Assembly: GCA_023375785.1 (NCBI GenBank)
Contig: SZWC01000084.1
Location: 241,129 to 268,026 of the forward strand
Length of the DNA: 26,898 nucleotides
Reading direction: 5' to 3'
Origin: Penium margaritaceum
Taxonomy: Eukaryota > Streptophyta > Zygnematophyceae > Desmidiales > Peniaceae
Position numbers and translations under genes: made by a program. Below the pieces are notes generated by a model. That model saw only the letters and a list, made by a program, of their open reading frames with translations. It made no database searches and was not told the origin of the DNA. Each line of letters opens with the position of its first letter. Positions within the stretch are counted from its first letter, which is position 1. Shown one piece after another: positions 17,558-26,898 of the stretch.

Positions 17558-19045
17558 ATGTTTGCACGCCAAGTACGCGCACTGGCTGACTTACAGGCGG
17601 AGAGCCGCAACACGTTGACGAAGCAGGTCGCCGAGCTGCAAGACCTGATCAGGGGCTTACTGCCCCAGCAGCAGCACCTCCAGTAGAAGCAATAGCACCC
17701 GTCCTTGGACCCAAGCGAAAACCATCTCGCTCACGACGGCAACGCAGACGACGTTGCGGAGACCCTCTCGGACTCTGGCAAGGAGGGTGAGGAGGAGATG
17801 TTGCGTGCACGCCTCATCCACCTGGAGGCACGCCGCAGAGCACACGAAGCCAATGCCGCCCTCCAGGGTACGATCTCCAGCGCCGACCCCGGCTTAAGCT
17901 CATCTTGCCACCCTCTGAGCTTTGAGGAACTGGCTTTGAGGGCCCGCCTGGGCAAGGGGATTGCCTCCTCCATGCCCGGTCCCGCAGTGACTCCGCCAGT
18001 CGCTCTGTCGATGGTCAAGCCACCCAAGTGGTTTGAGTCGGACCCACCCGTCTTCCGAACTGGGAACGACTTCATGTCCTGGGAGCCGCGTTTTTGCATG
18101 TGGGCCATGAGCGAGGGAGTCCTCGCCTATTACCTCACCCCATACCAGGCATCTGAACTTGCACAGACACAAATGGCAGTTCGTGCCGCCACCGGTCTGA
18201 AAAAAGCCGCCCTTGACTTCACCAAAGACTTCAGTCAGTTCCTTGGCGATCCACTGACCGGTTCGGGAGCTAACCCTAGCGAGGCGTGGGCGCTGGCTGT
18301 CACTCTTTTTGAGGGCGCCACCTTAGCCCAGACGTCCCAGCGTCTTGCCGAATTCAACTCCCTCTGTCAGACTACTCAGGAGTCAGCAGCTGACTACTGG
18401 CGCCGGGCGATCCAGCTGTACGAGGAGCTGGGCGAGGACGCCCCTGTGCAGTACTCCGCTCTCCATATCATTCTCTATGGCATCCATCCCGACTACGCCC
18501 GCATCTTCAGCAACTTCGACCAGAATCTGCTTCGCAACATGGCGAGCGACGGGACCCTGCTGCGCTGGGCCACCCTCCACTTCCTGGACGTCGCCGGCAT
18601 TGACGCCGCAAACCGCGCTCGTCGCAGAACAGCCTGCTACAGTTGCCACCGCATCTCCCTCACCACCGTCTACAGCTACAGCTACTCCAGATCAGGGGAA
18701 AAAGGGCCGCAGAGCGTCAGGTGGTGGCTCCAACAGCGGGACCATTGGCGGCACCAGCACCAGCAGTGTCTACCGCAGCAGCAGCAGCGCGAGCAGTAGC
18801 AGCGGCGGCGGCAGCGGTAGCAGCAGTGGCAACAGCGGATCCGGTAGCACGACGGACTGATGGCTCGTGTGCTTCAACTGCGGAGGTGATGATCGCTATC
18901 CCGACTGCACTCGCCTCACCGGCCGCCCGTTGGACTGGGCCAAGGTCATCCGGAGGCTGCAGCATGCGCATGAGGCACGTATGCGCCAGGCGTCCGGTGT
19001 GACCGCCCGCTCGTCACCACTACCACAGCCGTTCGAGAGGAGTCC
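17558..19045 (+). pseudogene. Element C gag (capsid and zinc knuckle), broken
   Basis: Gag should form the virus-like particle. The likely start is ATG 17558, because the frame from it runs into the capsid region, with only two TAG codons (17684, 17693) in a Gln-rich stretch. After these the frame is open through a coiled-coil-like Glu/Arg-rich segment and a capsid-like region (PPKWFESDPPVFRTGNDF ... DYWRRAIQLYEELG). A frameshift near 18610 moves the reading into a Ser/Gly-rich segment; a TGA lies at 18858-18860. The zinc knuckle is at 18870-18908. It reads C-x2-C-x3-D-x4-C, where element D has His in place of Asp, so zinc binding is doubtful. Another frameshift near 19000-19045 leads into pol. 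The homologue in D is 24655-26107. Confidence 0.82.
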
Positions 19046-22000
19046 ACCACCACAGCAGGCTCCTCCGTGGATCCTCGCCACCAGGTGCTCGCCAAACGCG
19101 ACAGAACGATCGCCGAGCTGCACCAGCTTCTCACCCTGCGCTCATCTCAGGGAGGTACGAGTGAGTTGAATGAGTCGAGGGGTCCTACCGCCTGTGGTCT
19201 GTCTGTGTCGTCGTGTGATGATGCCTGTGGTGGTCCCCATGCCCAGCCGTGTGCACGTGACGGACCTGATGATGTATCTTGGCTACATGCTACTCATGTG
19301 CGCTCTACTGATTGCCTTGTTGTGTCCCCTGCTGAGTGTCCCGCTGCCGTGCCCTGTTCCGTTGCCGAGTGGCACGTTGCCCCTTGTACACGCGTCACCG
19401 ATGCCACCTGGGTTGTTGACTCTGGTGCCACTCACCACATGACGTGTCGTCGTGACGCCTTCGACGTCTTGCATCTTGTCGGCACCGTTTGCTCTATTCG
19501 CACTGCAGCTGGCCATGAGGTCCCTGTCCAGGGTGTTGAGGTTGTGCAGTTCACTGGGCCCGCTGGTCCCGTATACATCTCCGACGTCCTCTTCGTCCCT
19601 GATCTGGAACTCAGTCTGCTGTCTGTCCGTGCATGCACCAAGATGGGCCTGGGTGTCACGCACACAGCTCCCGATGCTCGCATCTTCGTACGTGACACCA
19701 AGGAGACCGTCCTCAGTGGGACGGTCGTCGATGATCTGTATCACATCTCTGGGTCCTGTACGAGTGTGCCCCCTCTAGCTCCATCTCCCACTGCCCGTGT
19801 TTTCATCGCTGGTGCTCTATCCCCCGAGCATCATCGTCTCCTGCATCGACGCCTCTGTCATGTGCACCTGGGGAGAGTCGACAGATTGATCCGCACTCAG
19901 CCTGCTCTCGGTCTTGATGCGGCGTCCGTCAAGGCGCCGCCCATGACCGACTGCCTGGCTTGTGCTGAAGGCAAAATGCACCGGACCACATATCCTGCGT
20001 CTGTCTCCAGGGCCCGTCGGCCCTTGGAGCTTGTCCACTCTTACCTCATGGGTCCTCTCCCTGTCGAGTTTCAGGAGGACCGCGGTCGCTATGTCCTGAC
20101 GTTAATTGATGACTTCACGCGCATGCGCTGGGTCTACAGTCTACGACAAAAGAGCGATGATGCTGTTGCCGTCCGCATTTGGCTGGTCATGGCCGAGCGC
20201 CAGTCTCCCAACCGCCTTCAGACCTTTCGCTCGGACCGCGGCGGCGAGTACCTCAGTGACATGGCCCGCTCCTTCACCGAGCTTGGCGTTTTTCACAACC
20301 TCTCCGCCCCCGCCAACCCCCAGCAGAACGGTGTCTCCGAGCACTGGAACCACACCATGGAGGATGCAGTTCGTGCCATGCGCGCGGACAGCGCCATGCC
20401 TGAGGCCTTTGCCTTTGAGGGCATTGCGTATATGACCTGGGTCTGGAACCGTATTTCCCACGGCCCCCTCCCAGGTCACCGTACGCCCTACGAGCTGTGG
20501 TACGGGCGTCGTGCGGACCTGCGCCTGGCCCACGTCTGGGGCGCCCTTGCCTGCGTCTGGTTCACACTAGAGCAGCAGGGGAGCATGCTCTCCCCGCGGG
20601 GCCGCATCTGCGCCTTCGTTGGCGTCGCCCCGCGGTCGAAGGCTTGGCGGTTCTGGGACCCTGAGCGCCGCCACATCGTGGAGTCCCGTGACGCTCTCTT
20701 CTTTGAGCATCTTGCCTTTTGCAATCTTGCTCGCATCCATGATGTGCACGCTGCTCATGCCCCTGGGTGTTCCGGACCCCGTAGTGTGGGGGAGACTCCT
20801 GGCACGGTTGGCATAGTTCCCCCGTCCAGTGCGATCAGTCCGTCGCCAGCACCCTCGAGGCTGCCTCCAGTGGGTGTGCCCACCGGCACCCCCAGCCCCG
20901 CCCTGTCTGTGGCTTGATCCTCTGCCCCTGACTCACCGCTCTCGCCCGTGTCTGAGTCTACGTCCCAGTCTGCCTCCGCGTCGGAGGCTATGTATGAGCC
21001 TGCGCTTGCTTCCGCCTCCGAGGCTCAGACTGACCCTGCGTCCGCATCCATGTCTGGCTCTGAGCCGTCCTTGCCTCCGGTCGCGGATGTGCATGCGTCT
21101 GTCCTGGGTCCGCCCCTAGCTATTGAGGCCACGCCAGCCTCGAGTGGCGCACCTGTCGTGGAGTCCACACCGGCGTGTGAGTCAACGGCGCCCACTGCTC
21201 CCACCCCGTCGGACCCCTACACACGGGCACCCGGGGGACGTCTGCGCCGTCGTCAGCAGTGACCTGGGCATGAAGGCCCTCGGCCTGAGTGCTCACGGCC
21301 TTTCTGAAGTTCACCCTGGCTGTGCCACGGGCACGGCACTACTTGCTCATGAGCGCGGTCTTTCTCGGGACGTCGCTGAGTCCATGGTGACGGTCAACCC
21401 TCCCTCTGCGGCGTATGCCCTGGCTACACGCAGTGCGCCAGTGCTCTCTCTCGATCCCACCAGCCTGCCAGAGGCCCTGTCAGCCCCTGACGATGAGCAG
21501 TGGCGCGCTGCCTGCCAGGCTCAGCTCGATGCTATCCGAGAGCATGGCGTCTTTGAGCTGGTGGACTTGCCGAAAAACTGCAAGGCCATCAAGGCCAAGT
21601 GGGTTCTGCGCAAGAAGCTAAAACCAGACGGCACTGTGGAACGCTACAAAGCACGCCTGACAGCAAAAGGCTTCTCTTAGGTCCCAGGCGTGGACTACAC
21701 CGAGACCTTTGCTCCTGTTGGTCAAATGATGACCATGCTCACTCTGTTGAGCCAGGTGGCACAGCACGACTGGGAACTCCATAAGATGGATGTCAACAAC
21801 GCGTTCCTGAACAGAGACCTTGAGGAGGAGATCTACATGGTCCAACCATCCGGCTTTGAGGATGGTACCGGTCGCGTATACCGACTGCGGAAGGCCTTGT
21901 ACGGCCTAAAACAGTCACCTCGCTGTTGGAATCAAGAGATTACCAGCACGATGAGATGAGCTGGGTACGTTCATAGCGATGTTGACCCATCTCTGTTCCT

Positions 22001-23021
22001 CGCACAGTCCCTAGCACCGCTCGCTGCCATCCTCGTCTATGTGGACGATCTTCTGATTGCCTCGCCCGACCTGGGAGCAATGAACGCTGCCAAGGCCGTT
22101 CTCACCTCGGCCTACAAGATGAAAGATCTTGTTGAGGCTTCTGTCTTCTTTGGGATGGAGATCGTGCGCGGCCGTGTCCACCGCACACTCCGTGTCCATC
22201 AGGGACGCTACGCCGAGACTGTGGGGGAGCGCTTTGCCGACCTCCTTCCAGCCATTCGCACGGCTTCCACGCCCATGACCCCTGAGGGGTAGGCCGCCCT
22301 GAAGGTGGATGACCCAGCTGACCCGGGGAAGCCAGTCGATGTGACCCTGTACCTGCGAGTCGTCGGTTCGCTCATGTACTTGGCCACCACGACACGGCCC
22401 GACATTGCCTTCACTGTCAATTTGCTCGCCCAGTTCTCGTAGGCTCCACGCCAACGAACATTGGAGGCCGCAATCCGGTGTGTGCGCTACATCCTGTCCA
22501 CCGCACGCATCGGCCTCTACTTTCGCGAGCAGGTGTCAGTTGTGCTTGATGGGTACACAAACAGTGACTAGGCGTGGAGTCCAGACGGCAAGAGCCGCAC
22601 TGGCTACATCTTTCTCATCGGAGGCAATGTAGTGTCCTGGCGAAGTGGGAAGCAGGGCTCCATCGCACGCAGTACTACTGAGGCAGAGTATGTTGCCCTA
22701 GGCGTCGGTGTAGCGGAATGTGTCTGGCTCGTCCGTCTGTTGCGTGAACTGCGTCAGCCCATTCCCCCCGTGGTCCTCCAGTGTGACAACATGAGTGCGG
22801 AGGCCATCGCCAAGAACTCAGGTGTGTTCCATGCACGCACAAAGCACATCAATGTCGAGCACCACTTCGTGCGTGATCTGGTTGATCGTGGTGAGATCCG
22901 AGTCATCCACGTGAGCACTGACAGGCAGTGCGCAGATTTCCTGACCAAGGCACTACGTCATTTGAAGTTTCATGCGGCCACTCGTTCCGTTGGACTCTAC
23001 CCCATCCCTGTTGCAGGTTGA
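19046..23021 (+). pseudogene. Element C copia pol (protease, integrase, RT, RNase H)
   Basis: The first long open stretch runs to a TGA at 20915-20917. It holds protease (VVDSGATHHMTC, Asp codon 19418), GAG-pre-integrase (HRRLCHV ... CLAC ... GKMHR), and integrase. In integrase the second Asp (RSDRGGEY, codon 20234) and the Glu (NGVSEHW, codon 20339) are present with 34 residues between. The first Asp is replaced by Tyr (LVHSYLMGP, codon 20042). A Ser/Glu/Ala-rich linker continues to about 21262, then a frameshift enters RT: KAKWVLRKKLKPDGT, ETFAPVGQM, MDVNNAFLN, LVYVDDLLIAS (22030-22060). RNase H has SWRSGKQ, STTEAEYVAL and TKHINVEHHFVRD, and the protein ends ADFLTKALRHLK ... at TGA 23019. 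Further stops: TAG 21678, TGA 21957, TAG 22290, TAG 22440, TAG 22569. It is inactive but well preserved. Confidence 0.92.
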
Positions 23022-23042
23022 TTCCTCATGTGCCTGTTATGA

Positions 23043-23679
23043 TGTGAGCTGTTTCCGTCTATTTGTACAGCTTACTATGACCACTCGGCCGTGTCCATGC
23101 TCGTGCAGATCCCTGATGCAGACCTAGCTGGCGCCGGAGCACTGATGGTTGGTGGATTCACCCGCTAGCAGCCACCAGGCGGCTGCCATGACGTCCCGGG
23201 TGCTTGCTGGGGTACTCTGCAGGTTTTCTACAGACGCTAGAGTTTTCTCGGTGGACAGGCTCTTAAGGTCGATTTGCATGTTTTGCAGTGTCCTTCCACA
23301 GATTGATGCCGGACTTGTGCGTGTGACCAGTCGAAGCGTCCGGCTCAAGATTCTGCACGTCTAGGTTCAGACGGCGCAGCATTCTGACATGTGTGCGCAG
23401 AGTTACGGCCAAAACAGTGGTTTTGGGCCGGTTTTAGGACAACTCTTGGACCGCCGCGTGTGACACCCGCTGTGCGCCGCGGCAGGTATTTATGCCATGG
23501 ACCTGTCATTTGTTATCTCTCTCTGCAAATGCTTATGAAGCATTCAGACACCTTGCCTTGTGTCCCCTAGCCAAACCCTTGCCGTTACGTGCACGACTTG
23601 TGACTGTCGTCACCGTCTGATTAGGCACTGACGCCTGGTCAATGGGAGTGTGGCTAGGAAGCTTCTATGCATCTTCTCA
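23043..23679 (+). repeat. LTR d, between element C pol and element D leader
   Basis: It starts TGTGAG (also seen in LTR-like copies a and b) and ends CTCA directly before a primer-binding site, giving TG...CA ends and about 637 bp. A TATTTAT box lies at 23487-23493. It serves as 5' LTR for D and by position also as 3' LTR for C. No purine tract is evident before 23043, so the left boundary could be off by tens of bases. Confidence 0.75.
23487..23493 (+). promoter_or_regulatory. Putative TATA box in LTR d
   Basis: TATTTAT about 190 bp before the LTR end, at the same relative place as the TATA motif of LTR c. The sequences downstream of the two are similar (CTCTCTGCA, CCTAGCCAA). Confidence 0.45.
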
Positions 23680-23692
23680 TGGTTTCAGAGCA
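23680..23692 (+). promoter_or_regulatory. Primer-binding site, element D
   Basis: TGGTTTCAGAGCA differs at one base from TGGTATCAGAGCA (initiator tRNA-Met complement) and directly follows the CA end of LTR d. This is the best of the three long-element primer sites here. Confidence 0.82.
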
Positions 23693-24654
23693 ACAAGACA
23701 GAGCTTGTTGTGCTGCACAGCAGAGATGCAGCACTTGCAGCAGCAGTGAGCAGCATCAACGGCAACAGCACACAGCAGCAGCGACAGGTCCTGGGAGGAC
23801 CCACCAACCTGGGCCATTGCAAGGCGTAGGCCGCAACACCTGCATGACGGAGGAGTCGTGCAGGAGGGGTGCAGCAGTGTAGCAGCACGCCAGCGCAGCA
23901 GCGCCATAGCAGCTGTCCAGCAGCGCAGCAACAGTGCTGGCAGTTTTGACCACAGCAGCAGCAGCAGCAGCAGCAACATCGGCGGCGGCATCAGAAACAT
24001 CAGCAACAGTAGCTGCCAAAGTGGCTGGAGGCCGTTGCCGTCAAGCTCGTCGGCAGCAGCAGCAGAAGCAACAACAGCAGCGTGCGCCACCGCTGCCCCT
24101 GTCCGTGCAACTTCCTAGAAGCCGCACGGACGTGGAGGAGCTGCAGACGAAAATCGCGTCAGCCACCACCTCCCCGTCGGCACGAGCTTGCCCTGGCTTC
24201 AAACGAACGCCGTTTTCAGCGTTTGAGGGTACGTTGGAAAGCTCTTCTCTCAAGCTCTCCAGAGCTACTATTCACGCTCAGTTTCGTGCTCTGTCGCCAC
24301 CAGCAAAGACTGAAGTGTAACGCAGATTTGTTTAATACTGAAATTCGGGTAGAAGAGGGAAAAGTGACGTTTTGCCACTTTTTCCAACTTTCTGCGACCG
24401 AAAACTTCACCACCATGTTTAGCACATTCAGGAGCCTTTGTGGTCCAAATTTTGCTTGATTTGGACAGCCTTGAATTCTTAGTGCTGAAATTTTGCAACT
24501 TCAGCACTTAACCAAATTTCTGGCTGTCAGCATCATACTTAGCCAAATTTTTGGCCGGACAGTAAAACAATTCCAGCGTCTCAAATCCTCGAGAAACGCT
24601 GTCAGTTTCTTGTTTGGAGCATTTTCGACGCTCGGCCCCATACTGAGTACTGCG
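23693..24654 (+). other. Leader of element D, CAG-rich, non-coding
   Basis: The first part is rich in CAGCAG words (about 23720-24085), as in B and C. From about 24190 composition changes to AT-richer sequence that is not seen in the C leader. It includes an inverted repeat with 8-bp perfect arms (GTGCTGAA at 24482-24489, TTCAGCAC at 24500-24507, 10-nt loop). Short ORFs on both strands in the CAG region are repeat translations. Confidence 0.6.
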
Positions 24655-26107
24655 ATGGCGCCGGTCCGTGACAAGGACAAAGGACCCGCTGATCCCTCTT
24701 CCTCCTCTTCGGGCATTATGAGCCCGCGGTCGCAGTCCCGCATGATCGATGGGCTTCGTCGGTCGCAGGACGAGATGCGCCAGCAGCAGCAAAGGCAGTC
24801 CGACGCGTTGCAGGAGATCACGGAGCTACTACGGGGTCATTCGATGGCTTCACAGCAGCCACCTGGAGAGTCTACTAGAGCTGCACCATCCGCTCAGCAG
24901 TCTACACCCTACACAGTGCGGCGGTCTCAGCATCGATTATCACAGGTGGACACCTGGGACGAGGAGGAGATTGAGGATGACTCACGGGAGCACGAGATTC
25001 GTGTGCTTGAGGAGCGCATCCGTGAGTTACGTCTGGGATCACAGCCTCCCACTCCACCACCTTCTCGCCGTCAGGATCAGACACGTCATTCAGCAGCGTT
25101 CACCTTTGGTGGTGTTTCCCTCATTGGTGGGCTCCCCATACCCCGCCCACCATCTCCTGAGCCTGAGGTCGCCCTCCCCACGGAGCGGCGACCGAAGGAC
25201 TTTGAGACATCTCCACCCCGTTACGATAGTGACGAGGGCTTCGAGTGCTGGGAGACCCTGTTTCAGGTGTGGGCCAATTCTGAGGGTGTCTGGCCATACT
25301 ACCACAGCCATTACCAGACCCGCGATGCTCACCAGGCCCAGACAGCAGCAAGAGCGATGTGGGGTCTCCTCTACGCCATGCCACGGGAGACTGTGATCGA
25401 CTTCCGTCCTTTCCTCGGTCAGACCGGGACCGGGATTGGAGCAGATGCGCGTCAGGGCTAGGAGCTGGCCCTGACACTTCTCGTTGCGGAGACCCACGCC
25501 ACAAGGGCGGCCCGACTACGTGAGTTTCACTCCCTCCGCCACGGCCCCACAGAGCCCGTAGCTGACTACTGGAGGCGCGCGATGCGCCTTTACATGCACC
25601 TTGGGACCGGTGGCTGGACGCAGTTGTGGACGCTCGATACCATCATGATGGGAGCACATTTGGACCACGTGAAGCTCTTTACGGGCTTCGATCGTGTGGC
25701 TCTCTCTGAGCTGTCAGAGTCACTACAGCTGCTTCCTTGGGCCCATTGCTACTTCATCCAGGCCACATCGGCTCATGAGGTTGCCGTCGCTCATCAGCAG
25801 AGTCCACTGGTTGCAGCAGTGACTGCAACGCCTCCTACGCCTCTGTTCCTGCTCACCAGTCCCACCTCGACCGCCTCCTCCTCCTCCACCTCTACTCCGA
25901 GCGGCCACACTCGAGGGCGTTGCAGCGGCCGCACAGGGAAAGAAGGGGAAGAAGTGACGCAGAAAGGGATAGCAGCAGCAGCCGGCGAGTAGTGGCAGTG
26001 GACGTTCTGTCCACTGCTACAATTGTGGAGGCGCTCATCGCTACACACAGTGTGAGCAGCCACTTGACTGGACTCGGATCATGCGCGGCCTCCAGGCAGC
26101 GCACGCA
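24655..26107 (+). pseudogene. Element D gag (capsid and zinc knuckle), broken
   Basis: ATG 24655 begins a Ser-rich N-terminus, followed by a Gln-rich and then Glu/Arg-rich probable coiled coil. The frame upstream is open but has no earlier ATG. The capsid-like region is at about 25195-25800 (RPKDFETSPPRYDSDEGF ... WANSEGVWPYY ... DYWRRAMRLYMHLG). One TAG (25459-25461) interrupts it; the same frame is open again to 25992. A frameshift near 25900-25990 leads to the zinc knuckle at 26015-26053, C-x2-C-x3-H-x4-C, one residue shorter between Cys2 and His than the usual CX2CX4HX4C. The following LDWTRIMRGLQAAH matches element C. It cannot make full gag from one frame. Confidence 0.82.
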
Positions 26108-26110
26108 TAG

Positions 26111-26898
26111 CGGACTTCCTTGAGCGACACACGGACTAGGCGCGCCGCGACCACGAGTGTTGCAGACGCACCCGTTTCATCAATCGGAAGCATAGAGGTG
26201 GATCCTTGGGATCGCACGATCGCAGAGCTTCGTTAGCTGCTGGCGCTTCGTACTCAGGGAGGTGCGAGTGTGTTGTCACAGCCGAGTGGTCCCGACACAG
26301 CTTGTCTTACTGCGTCTGTTGCTCGTGATGATGCTTGTGGTGGACCTATGGTGGCTTGCGATGAGGATGGACCTGACAGCATCGACTGGCTTGCCGAGTC
26401 AGAGATCCGTATTTTCCGTCATTGTTCCGAGTCCTCTGCTGAGCGCCCAGCAGAGGCAGAGTGTTTTGTGGCACGTTGCTCAGTGTCGACGACTGGTCGT
26501 GAGCCGAGTGGCACCTGGATTATTGACTCTGGGGCCACTCATCACATGACATGTCGTCGGAGTGACTTCGTTGTCCTGGGTCTCGTTGCGTCTGTTCGGT
26601 CTCTTTGCACAGGGTCTGGTCAGTCGTTGCCTGCACAGGGAGTTGGGGTTGTGCGGTTCAATGGTCCGTCTGGCCCCTTGTACATTTCTGATGTGCTCTT
26701 TGTCCCTGCTCTTGAGCTCAGCCTGCTCTCTGTTCGTGCATGCACCAGGATGGGCCTCACTGTTGAGCACTCTGCTGACTCTGCCACAGTGACTGCTCTT
26801 GACACACGTGCCGTTGTGCTTCGTGCCTCTGTTGTTGATGACCTGTATCGTGTGTCTCATTGCACTCCCTCTGCTTCTCCTTCCCCTCCCCCTTCTGC
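26111..26898 (+). pseudogene. Element D copia pol, start only (protease), window edge
   Basis: The frame starting after TAG 26108-26110 contains one further TAG (26234-26236), exactly where element C has a CAG Gln codon (DRTIAEL..QLL). It is then open without stop to the end of the window. The protease active site is WIIDSGATHHMTC (Asp codon 26525). SGPLYISDVLFVPALELSLLSVRACTRMGL matches C closely. Integrase and beyond are outside the window. It is called pseudogene because of the TAG codons and the broken gag; the visible 3' part itself is intact. Confidence 0.8.

Larger units (their letters stand above)
15845..23042 (+). mobile_element. Element C: long Ty1/copia element, inactive
   Basis: Order: LTR c, primer-binding site, leader with an inserted CCGCGG-rich block and a CAG repeat, gag with capsid-like region and zinc knuckle, then pol with protease, integrase, RT and RNase H, ending at 23021. 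The protease-integrase-RT-RNase H order identifies the Ty1/copia superfamily. About six TAG and three TGA codons plus at least three frameshifts make it inactive in cis. The next LTR (23043-23679) is adjacent but too different from LTR c to be its simple sister. No target duplication was found. Confidence 0.85.
23043..26898 (+). mobile_element. Element D: copia element, continues past window end
   Basis: LTR d, primer-binding site (23680), CAG-rich leader, gag with capsid-like region and zinc knuckle, then the start of pol with protease. It is related to C (shared WANSEGV/WAMSEGV, DYWRRA, IDSGATHHMTC) but clearly a different copy and probably a different subfamily. The remainder of pol and the 3' LTR lie outside the window. 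Confidence 0.85.

Noticed and set aside
19046..21300. Programmed ribosomal frameshifting between gag, pol and RT
   Set aside because: Shifts occur at several unrelated places, including within single domains, and together with stops. I saw no convincing slippery site plus structure, so decay is the simpler explanation.
17558..23021. UAG as a sense Gln codon in this organism
   Set aside because: Not accepted as the main explanation. The 697-codon transposase ORF uses CAA and CAG for Gln and has no internal TAG. Frameshifts and TGA stops accompany the TAGs, and some TAGs replace Tyr (8552) or Trp (element B) instead. It is kept only as an alternative in the findings.

Overview
This is a repeat-dominated eukaryotic window in which almost everything recognisable is a transposable element. 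Plant-style signs are primer-binding sites resembling the 3' end of initiator tRNA-Met, a short tract of TTTAGGG-type heptamers at 3290-3317, and C-to-T-like decay at CAG codons. Together they suggest the green lineage, and a large repeat-rich streptophyte alga such as Chara would fit. That assignment is an inference with low confidence. I see no rRNA, tRNA, CRISPR array or convincing host gene.

Layout. (1) 1-2915 is gene-free: an (AG)n tract, a 15-bp minisatellite, and a GC-rich block. (2) 2916-9950 is an old Ty1/copia relic (element A), with LTR-like ends at 2916-3289 and 9559-9950 and a decayed pol at about 7150-9395. (3) Inside A sits a clean pogo/Tigger-type DNA transposon at 3841-6665, with TA target duplication, 21-bp inverted ends, and an uninterrupted 697-residue transposase with all three catalytic Asp. 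(4) 10336-15840 is copia relic B: LTR tail, primer site, GCA-rich leader, and decayed protease/integrase/RT. Two younger elements interrupt it. One is a poly(A) retroposon on the minus strand (10723-10869, 16-bp exact target duplication). The other is a miniature LTR element at 11821-12320 (133/134-bp TG...CA LTRs, primer site, polypurine tract, near-matching 5-bp target duplication), whose core is poly-G plus an assembly gap. (5) About 15845-23042 is copia element C, the least decayed long copy: LTR, primer site, an inserted CCGCGG-rich satellite-like block, then gag and pol with frameshifts and stops. (6) 23043-26898 is copia element D, whose LTR directly abuts the end of C pol; its pol runs off the window.

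A, B, C and D are related copia families, all on the plus strand, and C and D lie in tandem with one LTR between them. In-frame stops that I could place by alignment in A, C and D are mainly TAG, often where a relative has Gln or in Gln-rich stretches. This fits CAG-to-TAG decay, for example at CHG-methylated cytosines. The only protein gene in the window that looks intact is the pogo-type transposase.
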